Counted from the first letter of the stretch, positions 6,525-14,437 are shown. The stretch is DNA of 21,880 nt from Gammaproteobacteria bacterium GWE2_37_16 (GCA_001801285.1 MGXG01000003.1:1-21880), one strand, 5' to 3'. Numbers and translations are program-made. Notes: a model not told the origin generated them from the sequence alone.

Positions 6525-9500
6525 ATGCACTTTGATATTTTACGATGCGAATATAGCGAAGAAGATTTTTCCTATGTAGTTGAGGCTTTATCATTACCTT
6601 TCACGAGGGTAGTAAACCAATCTTTTATCTTTGCTGCTGGTATACCTCCTTCCCTTCCTTTTTTAAAAATCCGTGATAACGCTTCCTTTGGAAATGTAAT
6701 AAATGCTGACAATATAGGAAGATTATTGTTGCCGGTGTTAAATGTTAAGTCAACTATCAATCCAAAACACCAAATACCTGTTGATAATCAATTCTGGATA
6801 TCTAGTTTAGATCCCCAACGTTTCTTACAAGAAATTAATGCTATTCTTCAATTAGATACTGCAGTTGGATTGAATATAGTTATTCCTTGCAATGTCGATG
6901 AAGACTATTGGTTGACGGTTATAATCCATATTGAAAAACGCGGAGCTAGCGCTTGCTTTTATTTAGAAATATGTATCCTTGATACTTCACATACAATAAC
7001 AATAGATTCAAGTGCAAATTCCACTATTGGTCAGATTAAAGACCTTTTATTCAGAGCAAATTTCAGCCATATTCATGACGAAGATCGTTATTGTTATTTC
7101 AACGATGGGAATTGGAGAAAATATAAAGCAACAGGAGTATTCTTTGCGGAACAAATCGCTACGATAATCACTAATCATCCTTTTGATCCCCGTCAATTTG
7201 AAGATAAAATAGATCTCCTGAAAAGACATCAAATAGAATGTGCTTTTAGTAGTCCATTTAATGTAATAGATCCAGAAAATTTAAGAAAAAACGAACGTCC
7301 TTATACAAAACTGAACTTTTTAGGACGCAATACCACTTTAACGCGATCGGCTTTGTTAAATGTTTTATTAATGCGCCTAGAGCCACTATATCTATCTGGA
7401 AGATTGGATTTTAGCCACACGATATTCGTTCTAGTTCAGCATCTATTGCCACAAACGGTGCAATTAATTAAAGCGATGCTCTATTTTGGAGCGAAACCAG
7501 AAAATATTTTTTTGTTAGGCAAGCCCTACTCTACTGAAGTTGGTGTTATAGAGGCTCTTAAAAAAATTTCTATCCATCTTATTGAAAATAATATTGCTAG
7601 TTATCGTGGGGGTATAGAATTTACAAAAGTTTTTAATGAAGAAATTAGTACTTTGTGGAAACAATGTGCTTTATGGATAAATATTTTATCTGCGAATTCA
7701 ATTAGTGAATTACTTATTTTAGATGATGGCAGTAAGGCAATTTTACGTGCGGTAGCTATATTAAATCATTGGAAGTCAGATCCTAATGTTAGTCAAGAAG
7801 AACTAGAATTATTTAGAAAAATAGAGGAATATCACATTCCGATAATTGCAGTTGAACAAACTAATAATGGTCCTGACACATATTGTACAGAACTATTAAA
7901 ATATAAAAAAATACCGCAAAAAATATTGCCTGTCATAATGATGGCATCTTCACAAGCAAAGGAAATCGTAGAAGCTGAATTAATAGCCTCACAACTTATT
8001 GAAAAACTTAATGAGGTATTTGAGAAACAAATTATTGGAAAATTTTCTTTGTCAATAATCAAGATCGGTATCGTCGGTTATGGTAAAATTGGTAGCAATG
8101 TTGTAAAAGCATTAATACAATATAAGCCACTTTTAGAACAAAAATTAAGGGAAGTTCAAAAAAATAGTCAAAAGTTATCTGAACAAACTATTGAGATAGG
8201 AATCTTTGAAACGTCCTGTCAATTGCTGGCTACCATACCGAATATTCGCGAATTAAAAAAATATGCAACTCTAAGTAATCTAGTACAAGATTCGCAACTG
8301 ATTATAGGTTGTTCTGGGCGCGATATTTTTTGTGATTATACAAGAGATGATAGTCGAATTGCTCAGTTATTAAATAATGATAAAGTATTCGTTAGTTGTT
8401 CCTCTGGTAATATAGAACTTTTTTCTTTATTAAAATGGTTGCAACAGCAACAAAGAAATTTAAATCCCCCGGAAAAGTTCAATGATAATGTTGAGTACAT
8501 AATTGGAGAAAATAAAAAAATCACTTTAGTAGCTAGTGGTTATCCGCTAAATTTTTCTGGTTACACCCCGGGAGTTTATTTTCAAAACATTCAAGGTACT
8601 TTAGGTTTATTATTTGGGGGACTTGTTCAAGCCCATCTATTGATTGAGGAACAAAGAGCCTATTTTGCAAATTTAGCAGCTATGCCGATAAGTTCAAGCG
8701 CAATTAGCGAAAATTTGTTTGTTTATAACTGGATGTTACAACGCGAAATTGTTTGGCTATTATTTACTTTAAATGACTATTTTACCGATCGTATTAGTAT
8801 AGAAAAACTAGAATGCATGCAACAGCAGCACGAAGTTGAAATGAGTTCATTTTTCCGCTATACCAGCAAAGACCAAAACTATGCTAAACTTTGTTTTGGA
8901 ATAACACGAGAAATATTGGTTTTGGGCGCATGTTTGAGTCATATCCAGCAACCATCGATGATAATGCCTAGAATAAATATCAGTCTTCCCCCTGACCAAT
9001 TTATATCAGCTCCAACCACTCAAGATTGGAATGTTCCTTATCTTCCTGAGGAAGGGAAAGTAGTTCCTAGAAATGAACTATTACACACGATTGATTCCGC
9101 GCTATACGAATCACGTAAAGTTGCATTGGTTGATGCAACACAAAAAGGTGGTGTAGGCAAGACTTTTTTAGCATTAGAGATTATTAGAAAATTTAGGCAA
9201 CATGCTGATTTTAATATCTTTTGGTTTAATGCTGAACAAGATATTCTTTACTTTGAATATGATCGTTTTTGTGCGGAAATTCTTGGTCATCAAACTTATG
9301 GAATTGCTGAGGAAAGGCTAATTCAAATTGTTTGTAGTGTTATAGAACAAAGTAATAACAACACACTAATTATTTATGACAATGCGCAAAATTCAACATC
9401 TCTAAAAAGATTTTTATCCAATACAACAAATACGAAAGTATTTATTTTGTTAACTAGTCGCCAAACTTGTTGGCAACAAAATGGATTTAGGGAAATAGCA

Positions 9501-11360
9501 ATTCCTCCTTTAACATTTGCTGAAGCAGTAAGCTTTACTAGTGATGAGCCAATAATAGCAGAAATGCTGGGAAGTTTTCCGTTAACATTATCATTAGCTA
9601 TTACTTTTCTTCGAGAAACTAGAATTACATTTATAGATTATCTCCAAAAAATTACTGAGCAAAAACATGATATAATGATTTCTGGAGATAAGCATGAATA
9701 TTCCCTATTAGCATGGCGAGTAAGTTTTAATTATCTTTTAGAGTATCCTAGTTTAGCTATAGAAACTCGCCGTTTGATTTTGCCAATATTATTTGCTTGC
9801 GCAATGCTTAATCCTACTGCCATCCCTATTTCCATTTTAGAGTCTTTTCTTAAGGAATATAATAATGATCAAGAAATCGCAAGAAGAGAAATTATAAAAA
9901 TACTAGAATTATTACAAAACTTCGCGTTGCTTAGGTATGAGCCAGGAGTTATTTATATGCATCGCTTAGTACAAGAAAATATTCGTAATTACATTGTTCG
10001 TAACAAAATACATGAAATATTACCAGCATTGCAGGCATTGCTAAAAGTTTTTTACTGCGGTAAACCTGAAACGGTGTTTATTTATTATGACAATTCTGCA
10101 GAAACATTATTTAGATTAAGTTATTTGCTGCCACAATTAATTGTTTTTTTACAAGCGCTTTGTAAATCATTTTCAACAGACCAATTAAGTCAGTTAGTTA
10201 TACATCCAAATGCTACAGAAAATCGTTCTATAGTCACAATAATTATTGAATTGTATAGTAGAATTGCAACTTTCCTTAATGGGACAGCTAAAAATGAGTC
10301 TCAAGCTCAAGAAATTTTTCAACAAAGTTTTATAATAATTCAAAGTTTGGCTAACAGTAGCCATAAAATACTAGAACTCACTAAAGATGAGCATTATTTG
10401 CTTGCTAGGGCTCGTGGAAATAGAACAAATTTATGTTTTACTTACTTGAATAGTCATCAAGTAATTCAAGCTGAACCTTTTGCGCGATTAAGTTATTTTA
10501 CTTTACTAGAATATAAACTTGTCCAATGCGAAAAATCTATCTTTGGGGAAGATTTCTTTAATATGCATCAAAATGTACTTTATCACGATGTTTCACGTAT
10601 TTACGCAATATTATTTTGCCGTCCTCAACATATATTGCCCCCTATTGCAGAGCAAATCCGAAGCATAATTGAACATAATCGCGCATTACTATCGCCTACT
10701 TTTGATTTTAAATCCGTAGCACATGAATTGAATGGTGAAACGCTTGGCTTAACTCGAGATTATCTATGTGAAAATGATGCAATACGTAAAAGAAGATGGG
10801 GTAATCTATTTAAATTTGAAACCTATGCCAGTATTGCCCTACTGGCTTTTTTGCTTGGTGATTTGACACAAGCTACAACCACTCTGCAAGAAATGATCAT
10901 TTTGATTCCATTGATAGGACAAGAGATACAAGATAGTAACAGTGAAGCATTAGTATATTTATTACTTGGAAAAATTAAATTAGAAGAAGGTGATACTGCA
11001 AATTTGGCTATTAGATATTTAAGGCGTTCATTTATGATATATAATGAACTTAAACTTAATGAGCCCATGATAGCGCTTAGTGCTTATTGTTTGGCAGAAG
11101 CATATTCACTAAAAGGATTACCACAAATGGCAGAATTTTATTTCAACAAGGCTCAAGCGACTTTTAAGTTTTTTGGTATTTTTCAACCCCTTGGACAGCG
11201 CATTCAATCAATGTTAACAGTTGTTCCAAATGCTGTATACACACCTTCTTTTTACATAGATCACTTTAAAAAGTATTATCAAACTCTTTTTAGTAATCCA
11301 GAAGAAGAGATAAGATCAATTCCAGCACCAACTATTGCTCCTTCTGTTCCCTCAATCTAA
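6525..11360 (+). CDS. S-adenosylhomocysteine-hydrolase-like / NB-ARC STAND NTPase / helical-repeat fusion
   Basis: A 1611-residue protein. Residues about 260-705 carry SAH-hydrolase signatures: V-Q-H-L-L-P-Q-T near 303-311, I-L-D-D-G near 398-402, E-Q-T-N-N-G near 444-449, a Rossmann loop G-Y-G-K-I-G (518-523), and C-S-S-G-N-I-E-L. Several differ from active enzymes (G-N-I-E for G-H-F-D), so catalysis is uncertain. Residues about 840-1045 are an NB-ARC module: Walker A G-G-V-G-K-T (875-880), Walker B-like L-I-I-Y-D-N (948-953), L-L-T-S-R (975-979) and a G-S-F-P-L-T-L version of GLPLAL (1016-1022). The remainder is helical and TPR-like. The first ~250 residues are unrecognised. STAND proteins are ligand-triggered oligomeric switches, known in fungal NLRs and bacterial Avs defence. 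There is no clear Shine-Dalgarno before the ATG. It could be a defence sensor or a secreted effector. Confidence 0.85.
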   Translation: MHFDILRCEYSEEDFSYVVEALSLPFTRVVNQSFIFAAGIPPSLPFLKIRDNASFGNVINADNIGRLLLPVLNVKSTINPKHQIPVDNQFWISSLDPQRFLQEINAILQLDTAVGLNIVIPCNVDEDYWLTVIIHIEKRGASACFYLEICILDTSHTITIDSSANSTIGQIKDLLFRANFSHIHDEDRYCYFNDGNWRKYKATGVFFAEQIATIITNHPFDPRQFEDKIDLLKRHQIECAFSSPFNVIDPENLRKNERPYTKLNFLGRNTTLTRSALLNVLLMRLEPLYLSGRLDFSHTIFVLVQHLLPQTVQLIKAMLYFGAKPENIFLLGKPYSTEVGVIEALKKISIHLIENNIASYRGGIEFTKVFNEEISTLWKQCALWINILSANSISELLILDDGSKAILRAVAILNHWKSDPNVSQEELELFRKIEEYHIPIIAVEQTNNGPDTYCTELLKYKKIPQKILPVIMMASSQAKEIVEAELIASQLIEKLNEVFEKQIIGKFSLSIIKIGIVGYGKIGSNVVKALIQYKPLLEQKLREVQKNSQKLSEQTIEIGIFETSCQLLATIPNIRELKKYATLSNLVQDSQLIIGCSGRDIFCDYTRDDSRIAQLLNNDKVFVSCSSGNIELFSLLKWLQQQQRNLNPPEKFNDNVEYIIGENKKITLVASGYPLNFSGYTPGVYFQNIQGTLGLLFGGLVQAHLLIEEQRAYFANLAAMPISSSAISENLFVYNWMLQREIVWLLFTLNDYFTDRISIEKLECMQQQHEVEMSSFFRYTSKDQNYAKLCFGITREILVLGACLSHIQQPSMIMPRINISLPPDQFISAPTTQDWNVPYLPEEGKVVPRNELLHTIDSALYESRKVALVDATQKGGVGKTFLALEIIRKFRQHADFNIFWFNAEQDILYFEYDRFCAEILGHQTYGIAEERLIQIVCSVIEQSNNNTLIIYDNAQNSTSLKRFLSNTTNTKVFILLTSRQTCWQQNGFREIAIPPLTFAEAVSFTSDEPIIAEMLGSFPLTLSLAITFLRETRITFIDYLQKITEQKHDIMISGDKHEYSLLAWRVSFNYLLEYPSLAIETRRLILPILFACAMLNPTAIPISILESFLKEYNNDQEIARREIIKILELLQNFALLRYEPGVIYMHRLVQENIRNYIVRNKIHEILPALQALLKVFYCGKPETVFIYYDNSAETLFRLSYLLPQLIVFLQALCKSFSTDQLSQLVIHPNATENRSIVTIIIELYSRIATFLNGTAKNESQAQEIFQQSFIIIQSLANSSHKILELTKDEHYLLARARGNRTNLCFTYLNSHQVIQAEPFARLSYFTLLEYKLVQCEKSIFGEDFFNMHQNVLYHDVSRIYAILFCRPQHILPPIAEQIRSIIEHNRALLSPTFDFKSVAHELNGETLGLTRDYLCENDAIRKRRWGNLFKFETYASIALLAFLLGDLTQATTTLQEMIILIPLIGQEIQDSNSEALVYLLLGKIKLEEGDTANLAIRYLRRSFMIYNELKLNEPMIALSAYCLAEAYSLKGLPQMAEFYFNKAQATFKFFGIFQPLGQRIQSMLTVVPNAVYTPSFYIDHFKKYYQTLFSNPEEEIRSIPAPTIAPSVPSI

Positions 11361-11370
11361 AAAACAAAAA

Positions 11371-11397
11371 ATCAGTATTCCATACGGATGTTTTCTT
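11371..11397 (+). promoter_or_regulatory. Shared regulatory box, copy 2 (upstream of gene 11524)
   Basis: ATCAGTATTCCATACGGATG followed by TTTTCTT begins 10 bp after the STAND stop codon, 127 bp before the ATG of gene 11524. The 20-bp core is identical to those at 6482-6509 and 13401-13423. A TAATTT immediately after could serve as the -10 of an activator-dependent promoter. Confidence 0.7.
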
Positions 11398-11427
11398 CCT
11401 AATTTAAAGCAATAATGTTTTTGCAAT

Positions 11428-11492
11428 GGATAAGAGAGAAAACTAAAAAGCACCTATTCCAATATTTGCCCATCAGGGAGTATCTCTTATCC
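11428..11492 (+). promoter_or_regulatory. Leader hairpin shared with the second leader at 13454-13514
   Basis: GGATAAGAGA (11428-11437) and TCTCTTATCC (11483-11492) form a perfect 10-bp stem in the 5' leader of gene 11524. The leader downstream of box 3 keeps a related pair (GGATAAGAAA at 13454 and TATCTCTTGCC at 13504) that can pair with a bulge and wobble. About 115 bp of leader is shared at an estimated 75%. Confidence 0.55.
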
Positions 11493-11523
11493 AACTATAT
11501 GAATTTTAAATTGGAGATAAATA

Positions 11524-11805
11524 ATGAAACCTAATTGCAAATCAAACCCTCAACCACCAGTTCAGGTGCAACCGATAGTTTCTACTGACAAATCGGGTCG
11601 TCCAAATGGTTTAGGGGCATCCGGTAGCTATAGTACTCGAGATACCACTTACAGTGGCGGAGTATTCCAGCCTTTTGGTGGACCAACAATTTTTTCTGGT
11701 GGCGTAGCTACAAAACCATCTGATTCAACCATAATAGATATGCGTGGATCAATGGGAACTGACGGTAGCAAAAATGCCTCCGTAACATTTGGTTTTAAAT
11801 TTTAG
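11524..11805 (+). CDS. Small Gly/Ser/Thr-rich protein
   Basis: The protein has 93 residues and a good ribosome binding site (TTGGAGATAAAT). It begins with a Pro/Gln-rich stretch. The rest is rich in Gly, Ser and Thr, with recurring S-G-G-V-x-x-P/K units (Y-S-G-G-V-F-Q-P and F-S-G-G-V-A-T-K), and it ends in the aromatic V-T-F-G-F-K-F. There is no signal peptide and a single Cys at position 5. I do not recognise a family. It lies 21 bp before the glycine-zipper gene and shares the box-plus-leader arrangement with the Cys-rich peptide gene at 13566. It may be a secreted or modified small protein, but composition and context are the only evidence. Confidence 0.6.
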   Translation: MKPNCKSNPQPPVQVQPIVSTDKSGRPNGLGASGSYSTRDTTYSGGVFQPFGGPTIFSGGVATKPSDSTIIDMRGSMGTDGSKNASVTFGFKF

Positions 11806-11826
11806 TAGCTAATTGGAGAAATTACT

Positions 11827-12099
11827 ATGATGATGGTACCAAGAGCAGTATTTGATATGGCAGATCAAGCATCTAGAGGCATACAATCAGAACCAATATC
11901 AACGCCACCAATAATATCAGCTATGGTTAAGGGAGCTGTTAGTGGAGCAACTTTTGGAGCTGTAGCAGGCGCAAGATGTTTGGGTGGACAAGGTTTTTTT
12001 GCTGGAGCTGCGGTAGGAACATTGGCTGGCGCCACTACTGGAGCTGTAGAACATATTTGGAACAATAGTTCAGAGCAAACCCCAGCACCTGGTAAATAA
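11827..12099 (+). CDS. Glycine-zipper small protein (bacteriocin-like)
   Basis: The protein has 90 residues and starts with M-M-M after TTGGAGAAATTACT. Residues about 36-77 form a long glycine-zipper hydrophobic region with repeated G-A-x-x-G and G-x-x-x-G spacing (G-A-V-S-G-A-T-F-G-A-V-A-G ... A-G-A-A-V-G-T-L-A-G-A-T-T-G-A-V). A short hydrophilic tail follows. Such zippers occur in two-peptide bacteriocins and in membrane-inserting effector or lipoprotein segments. There is no lipobox and no clear double-glycine leader cleavage site before the zipper, so a bacteriocin assignment is tentative. It is co-directional with and close to 11524, and the strong terminator at 12107-12145 ends the unit. 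Confidence 0.65.
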   Translation: MMMVPRAVFDMADQASRGIQSEPISTPPIISAMVKGAVSGATFGAVAGARCLGGQGFFAGAAVGTLAGATTGAVEHIWNNSSEQTPAPGK

Positions 12100-12106
12100 C
12101 AAAAAA

Positions 12107-12145
12107 TTGAGAGATATCGCGTTTTCACTATGTGATATCTCTCAA
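12107..12145. terminator. Bidirectional terminator between convergent genes
   Basis: TTGAGAGATATC (12107-12118) and GATATCTCTCAA (12134-12145) form a perfect 12-bp stem with a 15-base loop. A-rich sequence lies on the left and AATTTT on the right, so it can terminate both the glycine-zipper transcript and the convergent LuxR-type gene. Confidence 0.85.
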
Positions 12146-12157
12146 AATTTTATGTAA

Positions 12158-13006
12158 TCAAGAAAAAACCTTCCAAAGTTGACCATGAAATGTAAGTCCT
12201 TTCCGCATCAATATTTTGATAAGTTCTGATTTATCCTTGCAATTAAGTTTTTGTCTAATATGATCAAGATGTGTTTCAACAGTCCGTTTTGAAATATACA
12301 GCTTTCTACCGATTTCTGATGCTTGTTTTCCCTCCAGCATCCCTAATAAACAATCAACTTCCCGTTTACTAAATATTACTTTCTCATTGTCTAAATTTAA
12401 AGCATATTTTTTAATCTTAAATTCTGCGATTGCTTTTTGTTTTAATTTATTTCCAAAAGAATCAGTACCGAAAACAATGCTTAAATCAAGAATATCCGGA
12501 TTATTGTTGTAATTTGGTATATGTATTCTATTTTTACGAGCTTTTTCAAGTAATGGATTAGCACTATCCTTAAAATAAATAATAAAACGATATAATATAT
12601 CCAAATTTGTGAGATAAAAATTTTCTATCCCTGGCTTATCTCTGCTTGTACCAAAATGGAAAAATTCTATTGACTTGGGTTGTTTTTTTATAATTGTAAT
12701 ACCATGATCTATGTTGAAATATTCCCTGCAATCTTGATAAATATCCTGATTTTTCAAAGTTGACCATAAAAAACAACCTTCTTGTGGATAATTATCATTT
12801 TTCCCCTGTAAAACACCCAATAGATGAAAGTCTTGTTGATAGAAATGTTCTACCCATTCAGGAACATTGCTAATATGGATACGAGAATTATCATTAAATC
12901 TTTGCATATAATGAAAAAAAGTAATCCCGAATTCGGTTAATGGGTTACATATCGAGCTAATATCTTCCGATAATATGATCTGATATTTATTTAATAAATC
13001 CCGCAT
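12158..13006 (-). CDS. LuxR-family transcriptional regulator
   Basis: The protein has 282 residues. The C-terminal region (about 211-266) is a clear LuxR/GerE helix-turn-helix: F-S-K-R-E-V-D-C-L-L-G-M-L-E-G-K-Q-A-S-E-I-G-R-K-L-Y-I-S-K-R-T-V-E-T-H-L-D-H-I-R-Q-K-L. The N-terminal ~200 residues resemble a sensory domain but carry no motif I can assign; there is no obvious receiver domain phosphoacceptor pattern. AAAAGGCA precedes the ATG. It lies in the middle of the island whose flanking transcription units share the 20-bp box, so it is the natural candidate to bind that box (inference). It converges on the glycine-zipper gene across a strong terminator. No copy of the box is seen upstream of its own start. 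Confidence 0.88.
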   Translation of the reverse strand: MRDLLNKYQIILSEDISSICNPLTEFGITFFHYMQRFNDNSRIHISNVPEWVEHFYQQDFHLLGVLQGKNDNYPQEGCFLWSTLKNQDIYQDCREYFNIDHGITIIKKQPKSIEFFHFGTSRDKPGIENFYLTNLDILYRFIIYFKDSANPLLEKARKNRIHIPNYNNNPDILDLSIVFGTDSFGNKLKQKAIAEFKIKKYALNLDNEKVIFSKREVDCLLGMLEGKQASEIGRKLYISKRTVETHLDHIRQKLNCKDKSELIKILMRKGLTFHGQLWKVFS

Positions 13007-13400
13007 TGCCTTTTAAAATTGTTAAAAAATTTTATTAAGGGATTAATTAAGAATAAGAGAAACAATTATATTAATATTTGTACCTTATTCTTGATGAAGC
13101 GGCACTTTTATCAAATAATGCATTGATTTATCTAATATATTTATATTGTGGCATAAGATAATTAAAGACGACACACATATACATTTATAACAATGTTTAC
13201 ACCTATTCCAATTTGATGAGATATATTTATTACATAAAAAATGAAAAAATGCCAGTCATATTGCCTACGTAAAATAATATTTTGTATTATTGGACTACTA
13301 ACAGAACATAGGTTGCTCCTTTATGCAAATGCGTCTTAAACATTTTAAATGTTTTTATCACTACCTTTTCTATATTTCAGAGTAGAAATCTAAAAAATAC
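13007..13400. other. Non-coding upstream region of the LuxR-type gene
   Basis: No gene is visible. A 9-bp inverted repeat AAGAATAAG (13049-13057) / CTTATTCTT (13084-13092) lies 43-86 bp upstream of the LuxR start and could be an operator. AATAATA/TATTATT (13273-13291) forms a small AT hairpin. The rest is unstructured AT-rich sequence. Confidence 0.4.
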
Positions 13401-13423
13401 GTATTCCATACGGATGTTTTCTT
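13401..13423 (+). promoter_or_regulatory. Shared regulatory box, copy 3 (upstream of the Cys-rich peptide gene)
   Basis: GTATTCCATACGGATGTTTT followed by CTT lies 143 bp before the ATG of gene 13566, with the same orientation and spacing class as at 11371. TATAGT directly follows and could be a -10. The downstream leader resembles that of gene 11524 for about 115 bp. Confidence 0.7.
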
Positions 13424-13565
13424 TATAGTTTTAAGAAATAATGTTTTTGAAAGGGATAAGAAAGATGATGGGACATCTATTTCGGTTGGTGTTTATCAAT
13501 GAATATCTCTTGCCAAATTTCTAACTCAAAAAAATATTTTTAATTTAATTTTAGGAGTTCCATTT

Positions 13566-13811
13566 ATGTCTAACAGTCAAATAAATATAACATTTTTTCA
13601 ACACCTATCGAAAGAAAACATCACTTTAGATGTGACTGGTCGAGTTGTAGTAGAAGAAAATTTATCTAAAATAATCAGTGAACATCAAGAAAAAAACTTA
13701 CCTTGCAAGGATTTAGAACAAAATCTTTGCGGGGTTGGGTGTAATGATAATTGCGGTAGTACATCTAATGAGATAGAGGAAAACAAAACTTCAAGTCCAT
13801 CGGTTAAGTAA
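13566..13811 (+). CDS. Small protein with Cys-rich tail, candidate RiPP precursor
   Basis: The protein has 81 residues, with TTAGGAG about 9 bases before the ATG. The N-terminal ~46 residues are Cys-free and look like a leader (charged, with alternating hydrophobics). The C-terminal part has four Cys at 47, 55, 59 and 63, in C-x7-C-x3-C-x3-C with Gly and Asn between them (L-C-G-V-G-C-N-D-N-C-G-S), followed by a Ser/Glu/Thr tail. Leader-plus-Cys-core architecture near a radical SAM/SPASM-like enzyme (14528-15607) fits a precursor for thioether-type crosslinking as in ranthipeptides or sactipeptides. This function is inferred from architecture and neighbourhood. It is the first gene after box 3, and a large hairpin follows it. 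Confidence 0.6.
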   Translation: MSNSQINITFFQHLSKENITLDVTGRVVVEENLSKIISEHQEKNLPCKDLEQNLCGVGCNDNCGSTSNEIEENKTSSPSVK

Positions 13812-13834
13812 TTTTTATTATATCAAATAACTTA

Positions 13835-13905
13835 GCAAGTTCTAATTGATCTCTTATAGCAAATTAGTTTGTAAAACAATATGTTAAAGAGAAGTTAGAA
13901 CTTGC
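13835..13905 (+). promoter_or_regulatory. Intercistronic stem-loop after the Cys-rich peptide gene
   Basis: GCAAGTTCTAA (13835-13845) and TTAGAACTTGC (13895-13905) pair perfectly over 11 bp, with further inner pairing CTCTT/AAGAG. There is no T-run on the + strand, so it is more likely an RNA-processing, stabilising or partial-attenuation structure than a full terminator. A similar layout often keeps precursor mRNA more abundant than downstream enzyme mRNA. Confidence 0.6.
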
Positions 13906-13963
13906 AAATATAAATTTTAACTCACTCAGTAGCTACAAATGCTATAAATTTACAGGAGCTTAT

Positions 13964-14437
13964 ATGTTTTTTCAAAATATTTTAGGTATGAATCATGTAC
14001 ACGATACTACACAAGGAGATTTACACGTAAAAGGATTATTATCTATCACAAATTCTACTATTAGAAGTGCGGAAGTAATAGGAAAACTGACCATTGATAG
14101 TTCGAGAGTTGAACATGGTTTAAAAGTTACTGGCTTACTTGACGGAAGTGGGATTACAGCTGATAGCATTGTTATAACTAATGCAACGAAAGCTACTTTA
14201 CAAAATTCGACTATTCATGGAGATATTTCCGCTGAAAACCGTCAACAAACAGAGGGTGATGCCCCAACCATTATCTTGGATGGAACAATAGTAAGTGGTG
14301 ATATTGTATTTGACCCAATAAGGAAAGGACATTTGGAATTAAGAAATGGCGCTTGTGTTCTTGGACGAATTATTAACCAAGATAATGTTGTTAACCCAGG
14401 CGATACTCCAGGACTACCTGGCTGCATAACGCAATAG
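13964..14437 (+). CDS. Beta-helical, bactofilin-like (polymer-forming) protein
   Basis: The protein has 157 residues, preceded by ACAGGAGCTTAT. The sequence is a ladder of short strands with regular hydrophobic spacing (G-D-L-H-V-K-G-L-L-S-I-T-N-S-T-I, then V-I-G-K-L-T-I-D-S-S-R-V, G-L-K-V-T-G-L-L-D-G-S, S-I-V-I-T-N-A-T, S-T-I-H-G-D-I-S), typical of right-handed beta-helices. The repeated G-D-I/L and V-x-G-x-L pattern resembles bactofilins (DUF583), which polymerise into filaments. It ends P-G-D-T-P-G-L-P-G-C-I-T-Q, with one Cys near the terminus. It lies between the candidate precursor and the radical SAM gene, so it may be a second substrate or a scaffold. A passenger or adhesin fragment is an alternative. 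Confidence 0.55.
   Translation: MFFQNILGMNHVHDTTQGDLHVKGLLSITNSTIRSAEVIGKLTIDSSRVEHGLKVTGLLDGSGITADSIVITNATKATLQNSTIHGDISAENRQQTEGDAPTIILDGTIVSGDIVFDPIRKGHLELRNGACVLGRIINQDNVVNPGDTPGLPGCITQ

Noticed and set aside
11865..12128. Minus-strand open frame opposite the glycine-zipper gene
   Set aside because: It is a shadow of the Gly/Ala codons. It runs through the terminator stem and has no ribosome binding site.
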